A DNA stretch of 64,000 bases from Christensenella intestinihominis (GCF_001678845.1 NZ_MAIQ01000001.1:85146-149145); one strand, 5' to 3'. Shown: positions 18,068 to 26,855, numbered from the stretch's first letter. Notes: generated by a model from the letters alone, not told the origin. Translations and numbers: made by a program.

Positions 18068-18613
18068 ATGAAAGTAATCAAGCACTGGACGATTAAGATA
18101 TTTTTTATTACGCTCTTTATTTCCGCAGGCGTTTCGGTGGCTGCGGAATATTTTATTTCCAATCTCTCGCTTTGGGCGTCCGTGGGAATTCTGGCAGCCC
18201 TGATTACGATTGGCGTGCTGTTCGATATTGTTGGCGTTGCGTTCGCCAGCTGCGACCAGGCCCCGTTTATTGCGATGTCCGCTAAAAAGAATACGAAAGC
18301 GCATTATGCGCTTAAAATGCTCAAGAATGCAGATGTGGTTTCCAATTTCTGCAATGATGTAATTGGCGACATTTGCGGGATTGTAAGCGGCGCTGCAGGA
18401 GCGGCAATCACATTAAAGGCCCTGGTGTTTGATTTTCCTTTTCCGGACCTTGTCGTGTCGATTGCAATTTCGGCATTGATTGCGGCGGCAACGGTTGCGG
18501 GAAAAGCATGGGGGAAAACAATAGCGCTCAAAAAAAACAAGGATATTGTCCTTTCCATTGGCACGGTAGTAAACTTTTTCAGCGGAGGCAGGAAGAATGA
18601 AAAAGAGAATTGA
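18068..18613 (+). CDS. oapA: OLE-associated membrane protein OapA
   Basis: The 181-residue protein is predicted to span the membrane about four times (roughly residues 9-29, 35-60, 100-120 and 126-146). Basic segments follow, near 73-88 and at the C-terminus. Length, topology and position directly behind the large structured RNA match OapA. That protein binds OLE RNA as a multimer and anchors it in the membrane. Conserved-looking features are the 'FDIVGVAFASCDQAPF' stretch and 'SNFCNDVIGDICGIVSG'. The gene overlaps tlyA by 17 bases. Without the RNA context it would be called a hypothetical membrane protein, so the two calls support each other. Confidence 0.85.
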   Translation: MKVIKHWTIKIFFITLFISAGVSVAAEYFISNLSLWASVGILAALITIGVLFDIVGVAFASCDQAPFIAMSAKKNTKAHYALKMLKNADVVSNFCNDVIGDICGIVSGAAGAAITLKALVFDFPFPDLVVSIAISALIAAATVAGKAWGKTIALKKNKDIVLSIGTVVNFFSGGRKNEKEN

Positions 18614-19382
18614 CGTACTGATTGCCGAAAAAGGCCTTGCGCAGAGCCGGGAAAAGGCCAAGACGCTGATTATCGCCGGACAGGTAAAAGCGAATGGAAA
18701 GGCAGTCAAAAGCCCGTCCGAACAATTTGAAGAGGATGCTGCGGTTGAAGTGGAAGGACATGCCTGCCCGTACGTCAGCAGGGGTGGTTTGAAGCTCGAA
18801 AAAGCGATCAAGGAATTTAATCTAAATCTGGAAAACAGGATTTGTATGGATATCGGCGCGTCAACCGGGGGCTTTACGGATTGTATGCTGCAAAACGGCG
18901 CGCAGTTTGTATATGCGGTCGACGTCGGCTATGGCCAGTTTGACTGGCGCCTGAGAAATGATGGGCGCGTAAAGCTTATGGAGCGTACGAATGCACGGTA
19001 TCTGGAAATGCAGGACCGCCCGGTTGATTTTGTAAGCGTAGACGTATCCTTTATTTCCTTGAAGCTGATTTTTCCCGCGGTTGCGCGTGTTATTGGAAAA
19101 AATGCCCGGATCGTCACCCTGATTAAACCGCAATTTGAAGCAGGCCGGGAGCACGTCGGGAAAAAAGGGGTTGTAAGGGATGCAATGGTCCACCGGGAAG
19201 TAATCCTCCGGACGATAGAAAATGCGCTTTCCAGCGGATTCTTCCTGGATGGGCTTACCTATTCGCCCGTGAAGGGACCCAACGGGAATATCGAATATCT
19301 GGCTCTTTTTTCAACAGAGCCTATTGAATACTCTCCAAGCGTTGAACAGGTTGTGGCCGATGCGCACAGTGAACTAAATTAG
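18597..19382 (+). CDS. tlyA: TlyA family rRNA 2'-O-methyltransferase
   Basis: TlyA-type proteins methylate ribose 2'-OH groups in 16S/23S rRNA and were once called hemolysins. The 261-residue product has an N-terminal S4 RNA-binding domain ('RIDVLIAEKGLAQSREKAKTLI' in parts) and a linker with 'YVSRGGLKLEKAI'. The FtsJ-like methyltransferase domain follows, with the SAM motif 'DIGASTGGFTDC' and 'VDVGYGQFDW'. It overlaps oapA and is part of the OLE-linked operon. A separate promoter lies between it and nadK. Confidence 0.92.
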   Translation: MKKRIDVLIAEKGLAQSREKAKTLIIAGQVKANGKAVKSPSEQFEEDAAVEVEGHACPYVSRGGLKLEKAIKEFNLNLENRICMDIGASTGGFTDCMLQNGAQFVYAVDVGYGQFDWRLRNDGRVKLMERTNARYLEMQDRPVDFVSVDVSFISLKLIFPAVARVIGKNARIVTLIKPQFEAGREHVGKKGVVRDAMVHREVILRTIENALSSGFFLDGLTYSPVKGPNGNIEYLALFSTEPIEYSPSVEQVVADAHSELN

Positions 19383-19383
19383 C

Positions 19384-19412
19384 TTGTATATCTATGCATT
19401 TTTATGTATAAT
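19384..19412 (+). promoter_or_regulatory. Promoter upstream of nadK
   Basis: TTGTAT at 19384-19389 and TATAAT at 19407-19412 are spaced by 17 bases, directly after the tlyA stop. It would let nadK-argR-recN be transcribed independently of the OLE RNA. Confidence 0.65.
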
Positions 19413-19446
19413 GAAACAGTAAAAGCGATCGGAGCGGAGGCTGCAT

Positions 19447-20289
19447 ATGCTGAAAATCGGTATTTATACAAATAAAGATAAGGACCCCGGCCTTGAAGCG
19501 ACGGGCAGGGTAATCGGCGCGCTTGAGACGGCGGGATGCAGTATCTGTTACGATTCGGAAACGGCCGGATTGATGGGGCTTTCCGAATATACGGACGCCG
19601 GTGAAGCGGATGCGCTTTTTATTTTGGGGGGCGACGGTACGATCCTGCGTGCAGCCCGTAAATATGTTTCATTCGGTTTGCCGATGATCGGAATCAATAT
19701 TGGCCATCTCGGATTCATGAGCGAAATTAACCTTCCCGATGTGGAACGGATGATTGACCATATTAAACGCAAAGATTATGTAATTGACGAGCGTATGCTG
19801 CTTGAAGCGAAAATCAATGGGAAAGGCCGCCCGTTTATTGCGCTCAACGATTTTATTATCACGAAAATCAACCGTACGCGCATGGTGCAGCTTGACCTTT
19901 ATGTAAATGGAACATTGGCGGAGCTTTATAACGGAGACGGGCTTATTGTAGCGACCCCCACCGGGTCAACGGCATATTCGCTTTCGGCGGGCGGCCCGAT
20001 TATTGCGCCCAATGTAAGCTGCATACTGGTTACGCCGATGTGCCCGCATTCGCTGTATGCGCGCAGCATCGTGACCAAGTACAGCGACACGATCACGGTG
20101 CGCCCGCATGAAGGAGAGAAAAATGTAACCTTTTCGGCCGACGGGCAGGAGCTGCAGTATTTAAGCGACGAAGACGAAGTTATTATCCGTCGTTCGCAAA
20201 TGAAAGCAAAATTTTTACGGTTCACAAACGATATGTTTTTCCCGCAGTTGAAAGATAAACTCGCCCAGTGGAGCGGCCCGAAGAAATAG
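19447..20289 (+). CDS. nadK: NAD kinase
   Basis: NadK phosphorylates NAD to NADP. The 280-residue protein has the 'GGDGTILRAAR' motif near residue 60, 'GINIGHLGFMSE', and the glycine-rich 'TPTGSTAYSLSAGGP' near 177, all diagnostic. The ATG follows GGAGG. The gene sits in the tlyA-nadK-argR-recN block typical of Clostridia and Bacilli, here placed behind the OLE RNA. Confidence 0.96.
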   Translation: MLKIGIYTNKDKDPGLEATGRVIGALETAGCSICYDSETAGLMGLSEYTDAGEADALFILGGDGTILRAARKYVSFGLPMIGINIGHLGFMSEINLPDVERMIDHIKRKDYVIDERMLLEAKINGKGRPFIALNDFIITKINRTRMVQLDLYVNGTLAELYNGDGLIVATPTGSTAYSLSAGGPIIAPNVSCILVTPMCPHSLYARSIVTKYSDTITVRPHEGEKNVTFSADGQELQYLSDEDEVIIRRSQMKAKFLRFTNDMFFPQLKDKLAQWSGPKK

Positions 20290-20299
20290 GAGTTTTGCC

Positions 20300-20752
20300 A
20301 TGAAATCCAAAAGACAAAATAAAATCTTAGAAATTATCGAGAACAACGAGGTAGAAACGCAGGAGGAACTTGTGGCCCTTTTGAATGAAGCCGGCTATAA
20401 GGTGACCCAGGCAACCATTTCGAGGGATATTAAAGAGCTCCATCTCATTAAGGTGCAGGCTTCATCGGGAGCGTATAAATATGCAGATAATAAGAAAAAT
20501 AAAGGAAACGACATGGATATCCTGATGCGTATCTTCCGGGATACCGTCATTTCAATTGAGAGTGCGGTCAACCTTGTCGTCATCAAAACGCTTTCCGGGA
20601 GCGCAAACGCGGCGGCGGAGGTTGTGGACAGCATGCATTACAACGGTGTGCTTGGAACGCTTGCGGGAGACAATACGATTTTTATTGCAGCGACCTCCGA
20701 GCAGGCGGCGGAAGAGATTGTGGAACGGTTTTCAAAGATGCTGAACAGATAA
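20300..20752 (+). CDS. argR: Arginine repressor ArgR/AhrC
   Basis: ArgR senses arginine and represses arginine biosynthesis genes. The 150-residue protein has the N-terminal winged helix ('RQNKILEIIENNEVETQEEL', 'VTQATISRDIKELHL') and the C-terminal hexamerisation and arginine-binding domain with 'GTLAGDNTIFIAA'. Both domains are complete. It is 10 bases after nadK and 15 before recN. Its role in this operon is probably only positional; the neighbours are not arginine genes. Confidence 0.95.
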   Translation: MKSKRQNKILEIIENNEVETQEELVALLNEAGYKVTQATISRDIKELHLIKVQASSGAYKYADNKKNKGNDMDILMRIFRDTVISIESAVNLVVIKTLSGSANAAAEVVDSMHYNGVLGTLAGDNTIFIAATSEQAAEEIVERFSKMLNR

Positions 20753-20767
20753 AGAAAGTGACGCGCA

Positions 20768-22477
20768 ATGATACAAAGCCTGACGGTGAAAAACATCGCC
20801 CTGATAGACGAATTGAATATTGAATTTGAGGCGGGGCTCAACGTCCTTTCCGGCGAAACAGGCGCGGGGAAATCGATTGTGGTTGATTCCATGAATCTTC
20901 TTTTAGGCGAGAGGGCCGACCGGGAGCTTATACGAAGCGGGCAGGAGAAAGCGCATGTTGAAGCGAGTTTCCGTATCGATTCCGCGGTTTTCGGGGATTT
21001 TTTTGCCAAAAACGAGCTTGACGCGGAGGACGAGATGATCGTATCGCGGGACCTTTCCATTTCCGGGAAAAACGTATGCCGGATTAATGGAACGGTCGTA
21101 AGCCTTACTATCCTGAAAACACTGATGGACCGAATTGTGGACCTTCACGGCCAGCACGAACACCAATCCCTGCTTTATGCAAAAAACCACCTTTCCTTCC
21201 TTGATAATTATTGCGGCGCGGAAGCGGAAAAGGCGAAGGAGCGTATCGCGCAATTATATTCACAGCTAAAGAAGGCTCAGGAGCAGCTTGATGAAACCGG
21301 CGGTGATGAAAAAGAGCGAATGCGGTCGATAGACCTCCTATCCTTTCAAATACAGGAAATTACGGAAGCACAGATTTTCGCGGGCGAGGAAGACATCCTG
21401 CGGGAAGAGCGTGAAAAGCTCAACAATGCGCAGGCAATTGCTCAGAATCTCTCCGCGGGATATGCGGAGCTTTACCTTGGCGGCGAGGAAGGCGGAAGCG
21501 CTCTTTCACTTGTCCAGGATACGGTTCGTTTGTTGTCGCAAATTTCCATGTACGACGAAGCATATGAAAAAACAGGGGAGCGGCTTCAGGAAAGCGCCTT
21601 TGTCTTGGAGGAGTGCGCACACGATTTGCGCAGCTTTTTGGAAGCGGTGGTGTTTGACGAACACAGGCAGGCTGAAATCGAAGAGCGGATTGACCTGATT
21701 GCCGGTTTGAAACGGAAGTATGGAAACTCGGAGGACGAGATTCTGGCTTTTTGCGCGGAGGCGCAGCAAAAGCTTGAGAAGCTGCAAAACGCAGACGCGG
21801 ACGCTGCGCGTCTGGCTGGTGAAATCGAAACGATCAAAGGGCGGTTATATAAGGAATACCAGGCCCTGTCGGGGTTGCGTAAAAAAGCGGCGGAAAAGCT
21901 TTCCGGCGCGGTGCTGAAGGAGCTTTCCGATCTTGGAATGCCGGGAGCGAAGTTTGAAGCGCATTTTGCGCCTTTGCCCGAACCGGAAAAGGCCATTTGG
22001 CGTAAGGATGGAATTGATGAAATGGAGTTCTATCTTTCGACCAATGAAGGGGAACCGGTGAAGCCTCTTTCCAAAACCGCCTCCGGCGGGGAAATATCAA
22101 GGGTAATGCTGGCGTTTAAAAACATATCGGCGGGACTGGAGGATATTTCCACCCTTATTTTTGATGAGATCGATACCGGAATCAGCGGGCGCATGGCCCT
22201 TGTCGTTTCCGAGAAAATGGCTTCCATTTCGCGGTCTCGGCAGGTAATCTGCGTAACCCATTTGCCGCAAATAGCAGCAATGGCGGATGCGAATTTCCTG
22301 ATTCGCAAATATTCCGCGGAGGGAACGACGCATACGGCGGTCACCCGGCTTGAAGGAGCCGATGTGACGGATGAAATTGCACGCCTTGCAGGAGGAATTG
22401 AAACCGAAAACTCCCGAATCTATGCAGGAGAGCTGCGCCAAAATGCGGAGAAGATTAAAGAAGCATTCGGCAGGTAA
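20768..22477 (+). CDS. recN: DNA repair protein RecN
   Basis: RecN is an SMC-like ATPase acting at double-strand breaks. The 569-residue protein has Walker A 'GETGAGKSI' near residue 32, 'DLHGQHEHQSLL' near 127, central coiled coils (about 155-350), and a C-terminal half with the ABC signature 'TASGGEISRVMLAFK' and Walker B 'LIFDEIDTGISG'. It directly follows argR. In many sporeformers spoIVB follows recN; here the next gene is spo0A. Confidence 0.96.
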   Translation: MIQSLTVKNIALIDELNIEFEAGLNVLSGETGAGKSIVVDSMNLLLGERADRELIRSGQEKAHVEASFRIDSAVFGDFFAKNELDAEDEMIVSRDLSISGKNVCRINGTVVSLTILKTLMDRIVDLHGQHEHQSLLYAKNHLSFLDNYCGAEAEKAKERIAQLYSQLKKAQEQLDETGGDEKERMRSIDLLSFQIQEITEAQIFAGEEDILREEREKLNNAQAIAQNLSAGYAELYLGGEEGGSALSLVQDTVRLLSQISMYDEAYEKTGERLQESAFVLEECAHDLRSFLEAVVFDEHRQAEIEERIDLIAGLKRKYGNSEDEILAFCAEAQQKLEKLQNADADAARLAGEIETIKGRLYKEYQALSGLRKKAAEKLSGAVLKELSDLGMPGAKFEAHFAPLPEPEKAIWRKDGIDEMEFYLSTNEGEPVKPLSKTASGGEISRVMLAFKNISAGLEDISTLIFDEIDTGISGRMALVVSEKMASISRSRQVICVTHLPQIAAMADANFLIRKYSAEGTTHTAVTRLEGADVTDEIARLAGGIETENSRIYAGELRQNAEKIKEAFGR

Positions 22478-22492
22478 AAGCGGAGGTTTGCA

Positions 22493-23239
22493 TTGGCAAG
22501 GTTCGAACGCGTATTAATCGCTGAACAGAGCGGTGATTACGCAGGAAAAATTAAGGGGATGCTCCGGGAGGAAGCGGCATCTTTTTTATGCACGACGGAT
22601 GGCGGGGAAGCGCTGGAACTGTATGACAGGTATCACCCTGATTTGGTTCTTGCCGAGGCGATCCTGCCCGGCCAGGATGGGTTTGCGCTGATGGAACACA
22701 TGCTCCCGGATAAAGATGTGGTCAAGATTATCCTGACCGCAATGAATCAGGAGCTTATCATCAAAAAAGCATTCGAACTGGAAGCCGCATATGTTATCGT
22801 AAAGCCGTACGTAAAAAAATATTTCGTACAGCGAGTCCTCGAGGCGGCAAATGCCCAGAAAAAGCGGAGGGACATCCGCACGGAAAGCGACCAGCTGCTT
22901 GCGGGAAAAATATCCATTGCGCTGAAGCGGCTGGGAATCCCGGCGAATATCAAAGGGTATAAACTGCTGCGCGAGGCGTTGCTGGCCGTTTGTATGGAAC
23001 CGGGAAAAATGCGTCCGCTCAAACAGAATATTTATATGCCGCTGGCGGAAAGATACGGCTCAACAATCAAATGTGTGGAGCGGAATATCAGGCATGCGAT
23101 AGAAACGGCCGCCATACGGTGCGATACGGAAGCATTTTACGAATACTTCGGCTATACGATCAGCCCGGAAAAGGGGAAACCCACGAACAGTGAATTTATT
23201 GCAACGCTTGCGGAAAAAATACTTTCACGGCATGGGTAA
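22493..23239 (+). CDS. spo0A: Spo0A-like response regulator with altered phosphoacceptor site
   Basis: Spo0A is the master regulator of sporulation and stationary phase. The C-terminal DNA-binding domain (about 140-248) is well kept, with 'LGIPANIKGYKLLREAL', 'ERNIRHAIETA' and 'GKPTNSEFIA'. The N-terminal receiver is degenerate. The usual acidic pair is 'AEQ' (residues 10-12), and the phosphorylated Asp is Glu55 in 'DLVLAEAILPGQDG'. Thr82 and Lys104 remain. Glu at this site often mimics phosphorylation, so the protein may be constitutively active or no longer controlled by a phosphorelay. It starts with TTG behind CGGAGG. Last clear member of the OLE-linked gene block. Confidence 0.92.
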   Translation: MARFERVLIAEQSGDYAGKIKGMLREEAASFLCTTDGGEALELYDRYHPDLVLAEAILPGQDGFALMEHMLPDKDVVKIILTAMNQELIIKKAFELEAAYVIVKPYVKKYFVQRVLEAANAQKKRRDIRTESDQLLAGKISIALKRLGIPANIKGYKLLREALLAVCMEPGKMRPLKQNIYMPLAERYGSTIKCVERNIRHAIETAAIRCDTEAFYEYFGYTISPEKGKPTNSEFIATLAEKILSRHG

Positions 23240-23254
23240 GAAAGGAAAAATGAT

Positions 23255-24070
23255 ATGAAAGAACGATTGACCATTGCAAAAAATTATATTGAATCCAAGA
23301 CAGATTTCCGGCCGGAGGTCGTAATTGTGCTTGGTTCCGGGCTTGGCGATTATGGAAATACGGTGGAAGACGTTGTGATCGAATTTCCCTATGCGGAAAT
23401 CCCCGGGTTTCCGGTTTCTACGGCGCCCGGGCATGCCGGGAAACTGACCTTCGGCTGCAAAAAGGGAAAAAGGATTGCCTTGCTTTCCGGCAGGTTTCAT
23501 TGTTATGAAGGATATAAGGCGGCGGAGACGGTCGTGCCGCTGCGCACCCTGTTGATGCTCGGGGCGAAATATGTCGTTCTCACGAATGCGGCGGGGGGGA
23601 TCAATACGGATTTTTCGGCCGGAGACCTCATGGTAATTACGGACCACATCAACTTTTCTGCAAACAATGCGCTTACCGGTCCGAATATAGACGAGCTTGG
23701 CCCGCGCTTTCCCGATATGTCTTTCGCGTATTCAAGGCGGCTCAATACGATAATCGATGAAGTGGCGGCGCAGGAAGGAATTGCTTTGCAACACGGCGTT
23801 TACGGATATATGGTGGGGCCTTCCTACGAGACTCCTGCAGAAATCCGTGCTTTGCGCGTACTGGGAGCGGACGCAGTGGGAATGTCCACAGTGCACGAGG
23901 TTGTCGCCGCATCGCATGCGGGAGCGGAGACGGTTGCCGTTTCCTGTATCAGTAATTTAGCGGCGGGCGTTGCCAAGCATGCGCTTACCATGGAAGAGGT
24001 CCTTGAAGCCGGAAAGATGGTTGCGTCCAAAATGTGCGCGCTTGTCGACGGTTTCCTGCAAAAATTGTGA
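23255..24070 (+). CDS. punA: Purine nucleoside phosphorylase
   Basis: This enzyme splits inosine and guanosine with phosphate to base and ribose 1-phosphate in purine salvage. The 271-residue protein is the trimeric type: 'VLGSGLGDYG' near residue 27, 'GHAGKLTFG' near 64, 'LSGRFHCYEGY' near 80, 'TNAAGGIN' near 110, 'GPSYETPAEIRALRVLGADAVGMST' in pieces near 190-215, and the Asn in 'SCISNLAAG'. AGAAAGG precedes the ATG. It lies 15 bases after spo0A and may share its transcript. Confidence 0.95.
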   Translation: MKERLTIAKNYIESKTDFRPEVVIVLGSGLGDYGNTVEDVVIEFPYAEIPGFPVSTAPGHAGKLTFGCKKGKRIALLSGRFHCYEGYKAAETVVPLRTLLMLGAKYVVLTNAAGGINTDFSAGDLMVITDHINFSANNALTGPNIDELGPRFPDMSFAYSRRLNTIIDEVAAQEGIALQHGVYGYMVGPSYETPAEIRALRVLGADAVGMSTVHEVVAASHAGAETVAVSCISNLAAGVAKHALTMEEVLEAGKMVASKMCALVDGFLQKL

Positions 24071-24167
24071 TAGCCTAACTGCTTTAAAAGTGTTAGAATG
24101 AATTCACATGCTTAAAAATACGAAACGCGTTTAGGTATGTGAAGCAAATAAACGAGGTACACAGAAA

Positions 24168-24857
24168 ATGTTTAGTTATTTTACAAGCCCAAGCTACTGG
24201 ATGATGCTTCTTTACAGCATACCGGCCGTGCTTCTGGCGCTTTCAATTCATGAATATTCCCACGCGTTCGCTGCCTATAAATGCGGGGACCCGACGGCAA
24301 GGAATCTGGGGCGCATGACGCTTGACCCGGTGAAGCACCTCGATCCGATCGGACTTATCTGCCTGCTCTTATTCCGGTTTGGATGGGCCAAGCCCGTGCC
24401 GGTCAATTCCCGGAATTTCAAGCATCCGAAAAAGGACAATATTGTCGTATCCCTATCGGGCATTATTGCAAATTTCATATTATCCTTTATTGCTGCCGCG
24501 GTTCTTTTTATTGCCGTGGGGCTCGGATTTACAAATGGAATATTTATCCATATTATGGTGCCGGTTATCACCTTGAATATTACTCTTGGGATTTTCAATT
24601 TGATTCCGATCCCGCCGCTTGACGGGTTCCAGTTCCTGAGCAGCTTCCTTACGCGCAAGGCTTCAGCGGTTATTAATGTTTTATACCGCTATGGCTTTAT
24701 CATCCTGCTGGTGTTGATTATCAGCGGTTTTACAGGATGGTTCCTCGGGAATTTTACATTTTGGCTGATTGGCACCTACGATTCGTTTTTCAGCATATTC
24801 GCTCCTGGAATGAAAGGAATTTTGCAGCAGGCATATGTCTTCTCATATACTTATTAA
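24168..24857 (+). CDS. M50 family site-2-type membrane metalloprotease
   Basis: The 229-residue integral membrane protein has the zinc motif HEYSH at residues 28-32 inside a hydrophobic segment, and the second motif 'NLIPIPPLDG' near 145-154 that supplies the Asp ligand. Five or six membrane spans are visible. It belongs to the short YwhC-like branch without PDZ domain, common next to scpA in Firmicutes; substrate unknown. It overlaps scpA by 23 bases. Confidence 0.9.
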   Translation: MFSYFTSPSYWMMLLYSIPAVLLALSIHEYSHAFAAYKCGDPTARNLGRMTLDPVKHLDPIGLICLLLFRFGWAKPVPVNSRNFKHPKKDNIVVSLSGIIANFILSFIAAAVLFIAVGLGFTNGIFIHIMVPVITLNITLGIFNLIPIPPLDGFQFLSSFLTRKASAVINVLYRYGFIILLVLIISGFTGWFLGNFTFWLIGTYDSFFSIFAPGMKGILQQAYVFSYTY

Positions 24858-25581
24858 GCTCGCCCAATTTGAAGGACCGCTCGATCTGCTCCTGCACTTA
24901 ATCAGCAAAGCGAAGATAGATTTGCAGGATATTTTCGTTTCTGAGATTACAGAGCAATATCTGGTTTACATGGACCAGATCGGCGAACTTGATATGGACC
25001 GCGCAAGCGAATTCCTTAACATGGCGGCGACGCTTTTGTATATCAAATCCCGTTCGCTTTTGCCTGCAAAGCGGGAAGAGCTTGAGGACGAAGAATTTGT
25101 CGATCCGGAAACGGAGTTGATTGAACGCCTGCGGGCATATAAGCTGTACAAGGAGGCGGGCGAGCGCCTTGCCAAAATGGAAAACGAGGCCAAGGCTGCC
25201 TATTATAAACTGCCGGAAGAACTTGTGGATATTGAGCAGGAGCTGACCATTGAGGGAAGCGACGCGGATGCGCTTTACATGGCATTTCTCGAGCTCCTGA
25301 AAAATCGCAGGGAAGAACCGGAAGAGCGCCGCAGGGTAGAAATCCGCCGGGATACATTCAGCATCCGGGTGCAGAAAAAGAAAATACTTGAGCGCTTGAA
25401 ACAGGAAAAAAAGGTTTACTTTTCTTCGCTGTTTGAAGGACAGGCGACGCAAATGGAGATTGCTGTTACGTTTGTCGCACTCCTCGAGCTATGGCATGTG
25501 GGAAAGCTTGCGGTTCGCCAGGAAAGAGCATTTTCAGATATTGCCCTTAAGTATCAGGATGGAGGAATGCAGGTTGAATAA
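24835..25581 (+). CDS. scpA: Segregation and condensation protein A
   Basis: ScpA is the kleisin subunit of the bacterial condensin with Smc and ScpB. The 248-residue protein begins with the typical 'FEGPLDLLLHLISKAKIDLQDI' pattern (residues 9-30) and 'EFLNMAATLLYIKSRSLLP'. Its C-terminal winged helix ends in 'VTFVALLELWHVGKL'. The start lies inside the M50 gene. The 3' end overlaps scpB by eight bases, which fits coupled synthesis of the two partners. Confidence 0.95.
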   Translation: MSSHILIKLAQFEGPLDLLLHLISKAKIDLQDIFVSEITEQYLVYMDQIGELDMDRASEFLNMAATLLYIKSRSLLPAKREELEDEEFVDPETELIERLRAYKLYKEAGERLAKMENEAKAAYYKLPEELVDIEQELTIEGSDADALYMAFLELLKNRREEPEERRRVEIRRDTFSIRVQKKKILERLKQEKKVYFSSLFEGQATQMEIAVTFVALLELWHVGKLAVRQERAFSDIALKYQDGGMQVE

Positions 25582-26110
25582 GAACGAAATATGCGGAGCC
25601 GTCATGGCCGCATTATTTGTGGCGGGCGATGCGGTGGAGGTTTCGGCCTTTGCAGAGCTGCTCGGCATGGATACGGACGAGCTCGATATCCTCCTGCAGG
25701 AGGTCATGGAAGAGCAAAAGAACCGGGAAGAAGGGCTGATACTTGTCCGCCTTGGAGATAAGATACAGCTTTGTACAAACCCAAAATATGCGGGTTACAT
25801 CAAGGAACTCCTTGCGCCGGACGAGCATACGTCCCTTTCAAAATCAGTGCTTGAGACCTTGAGTATTGTGGCGTACAAGCAGCCGGTCACGCGCTCCGAG
25901 ATAGATGAAATCCGCGGAGTTCGTTCCAATTATGCGGTCACGACCCTTGTGGAAAAAGGGCTGATTCGCGTAGTTGGACGAAAGGATGTCCTTGGGAGGC
26001 CGTCGCTTTTTGCTACGACGGACGAATTTTTAAGGCATTTTGGGATATCGTCCCTGGAAGAGCTTCCGAAAATAGATTTTGAGGAATTGGAAAAAGACAG
26101 CCTGGAGTAA
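25574..26110 (+). CDS. scpB: Segregation and condensation protein B
   Basis: ScpB dimers bind ScpA and regulate the Smc ATPase. The 178-residue protein has two winged-helix domains, with the landmarks 'ALLFVAGDAV'-like start ('AALFVAGDAVEV'), 'ETLSIVAYKQPVTRSEIDEIRGV' in parts, and 'GRPSLFATTDEFLRHFGI'. I chose TTG at 25574, eight bases after GGAGG at 25561-25565. An ATG at 25559 would add five residues. The longer frame back to 25433 runs inside scpA and is not credible. Confidence 0.93.
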   Translation: MNKNEICGAVMAALFVAGDAVEVSAFAELLGMDTDELDILLQEVMEEQKNREEGLILVRLGDKIQLCTNPKYAGYIKELLAPDEHTSLSKSVLETLSIVAYKQPVTRSEIDEIRGVRSNYAVTTLVEKGLIRVVGRKDVLGRPSLFATTDEFLRHFGISSLEELPKIDFEELEKDSLE

Positions 26111-26135
26111 GGGCTGTTTTTTATGGGAGAAAGTT

Positions 26136-26855
26136 ATGAGATTACAGAAATTTTTGGCGGACGCGGGAATTGCTTCACGCAGGAAAGCGGAGGAACTGAT
26201 TGCCGCCGGCAGGGTAGAGGTCAATGGAAAGACCGTGCGGGAGATGGGCTTTCTTGTCGATCCTGAAAAAGACGAAATAAAATATTTGAATCAGGTGGTA
26301 AAACCCGCAAAAAAGAAAATTTACCTGATGCTCAATAAACCGGCGGGATGCGTTTCCACCTGCCACGACGAGAGCGGACGGAAAACCGTTATGCAGTACG
26401 TAAAGGATGTAAAAGAGCGGCTTTACCCCGTTGGGCGGCTTGATTTCACAACGGAAGGCCTCCTGTTAATGACAAACGACGGCGCGCTGACCAATGCGCT
26501 TACCCATCCGCGGCATAACGTTTCGAAAAAATATCTTGCGGTAGTCGATTCAGAGGTGACGGAAGAAGAGCTCGAAAAGCTTGCCAAAGGAGTTGTGCTG
26601 GATGACGGATATAAGACGGCTCCCTGTGTTTTCAAGCTCTTATCGGCAGCCAAGGACCGCAGCGAGGTTTTGTGCGTCATTACCGAAGGGAAAAACCGGC
26701 AGGTGCGGCGGATGTTTGCCGCGATCGAAAAAAATGTTTGCTATCTGAAGCGCGTAGCCGTCGGCGATATTAAACTGGGGAACCTGCGCAAGGGAACCTA
26801 TCGAATGCTGACCGCCGAAGAGGTGGCGTATCTGAAAAAATTTATTTCTTTGTGA
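26136..26855 (+). CDS. rluB: Pseudouridine synthase, RluB/RsuA family
   Basis: The enzyme makes pseudouridine in 23S (RluB) or 16S rRNA (RsuA). The 239-residue product starts with an S4 domain ('MRLQKFLADAGIASRRKAEELI' in parts). The catalytic domain has 'GRLDFTTEGLLLMTNDG', where Asp is the nucleophile, and 'ITEGKNRQVRRMF' near the end. Placement after scpAB is typical of RluB in Firmicutes. GGGAG precedes the ATG; an upstream in-frame start inside scpB is unlikely. Confidence 0.93.
   Translation: MRLQKFLADAGIASRRKAEELIAAGRVEVNGKTVREMGFLVDPEKDEIKYLNQVVKPAKKKIYLMLNKPAGCVSTCHDESGRKTVMQYVKDVKERLYPVGRLDFTTEGLLLMTNDGALTNALTHPRHNVSKKYLAVVDSEVTEEELEKLAKGVVLDDGYKTAPCVFKLLSAAKDRSEVLCVITEGKNRQVRRMFAAIEKNVCYLKRVAVGDIKLGNLRKGTYRMLTAEEVAYLKKFISL

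Noticed and set aside
17877-18071. Small plus-strand frame of 64 codons inside the gap before oapA
   Set aside because: It lies within the structured RNA, lacks a ribosome binding site, and has no recognisable protein features.
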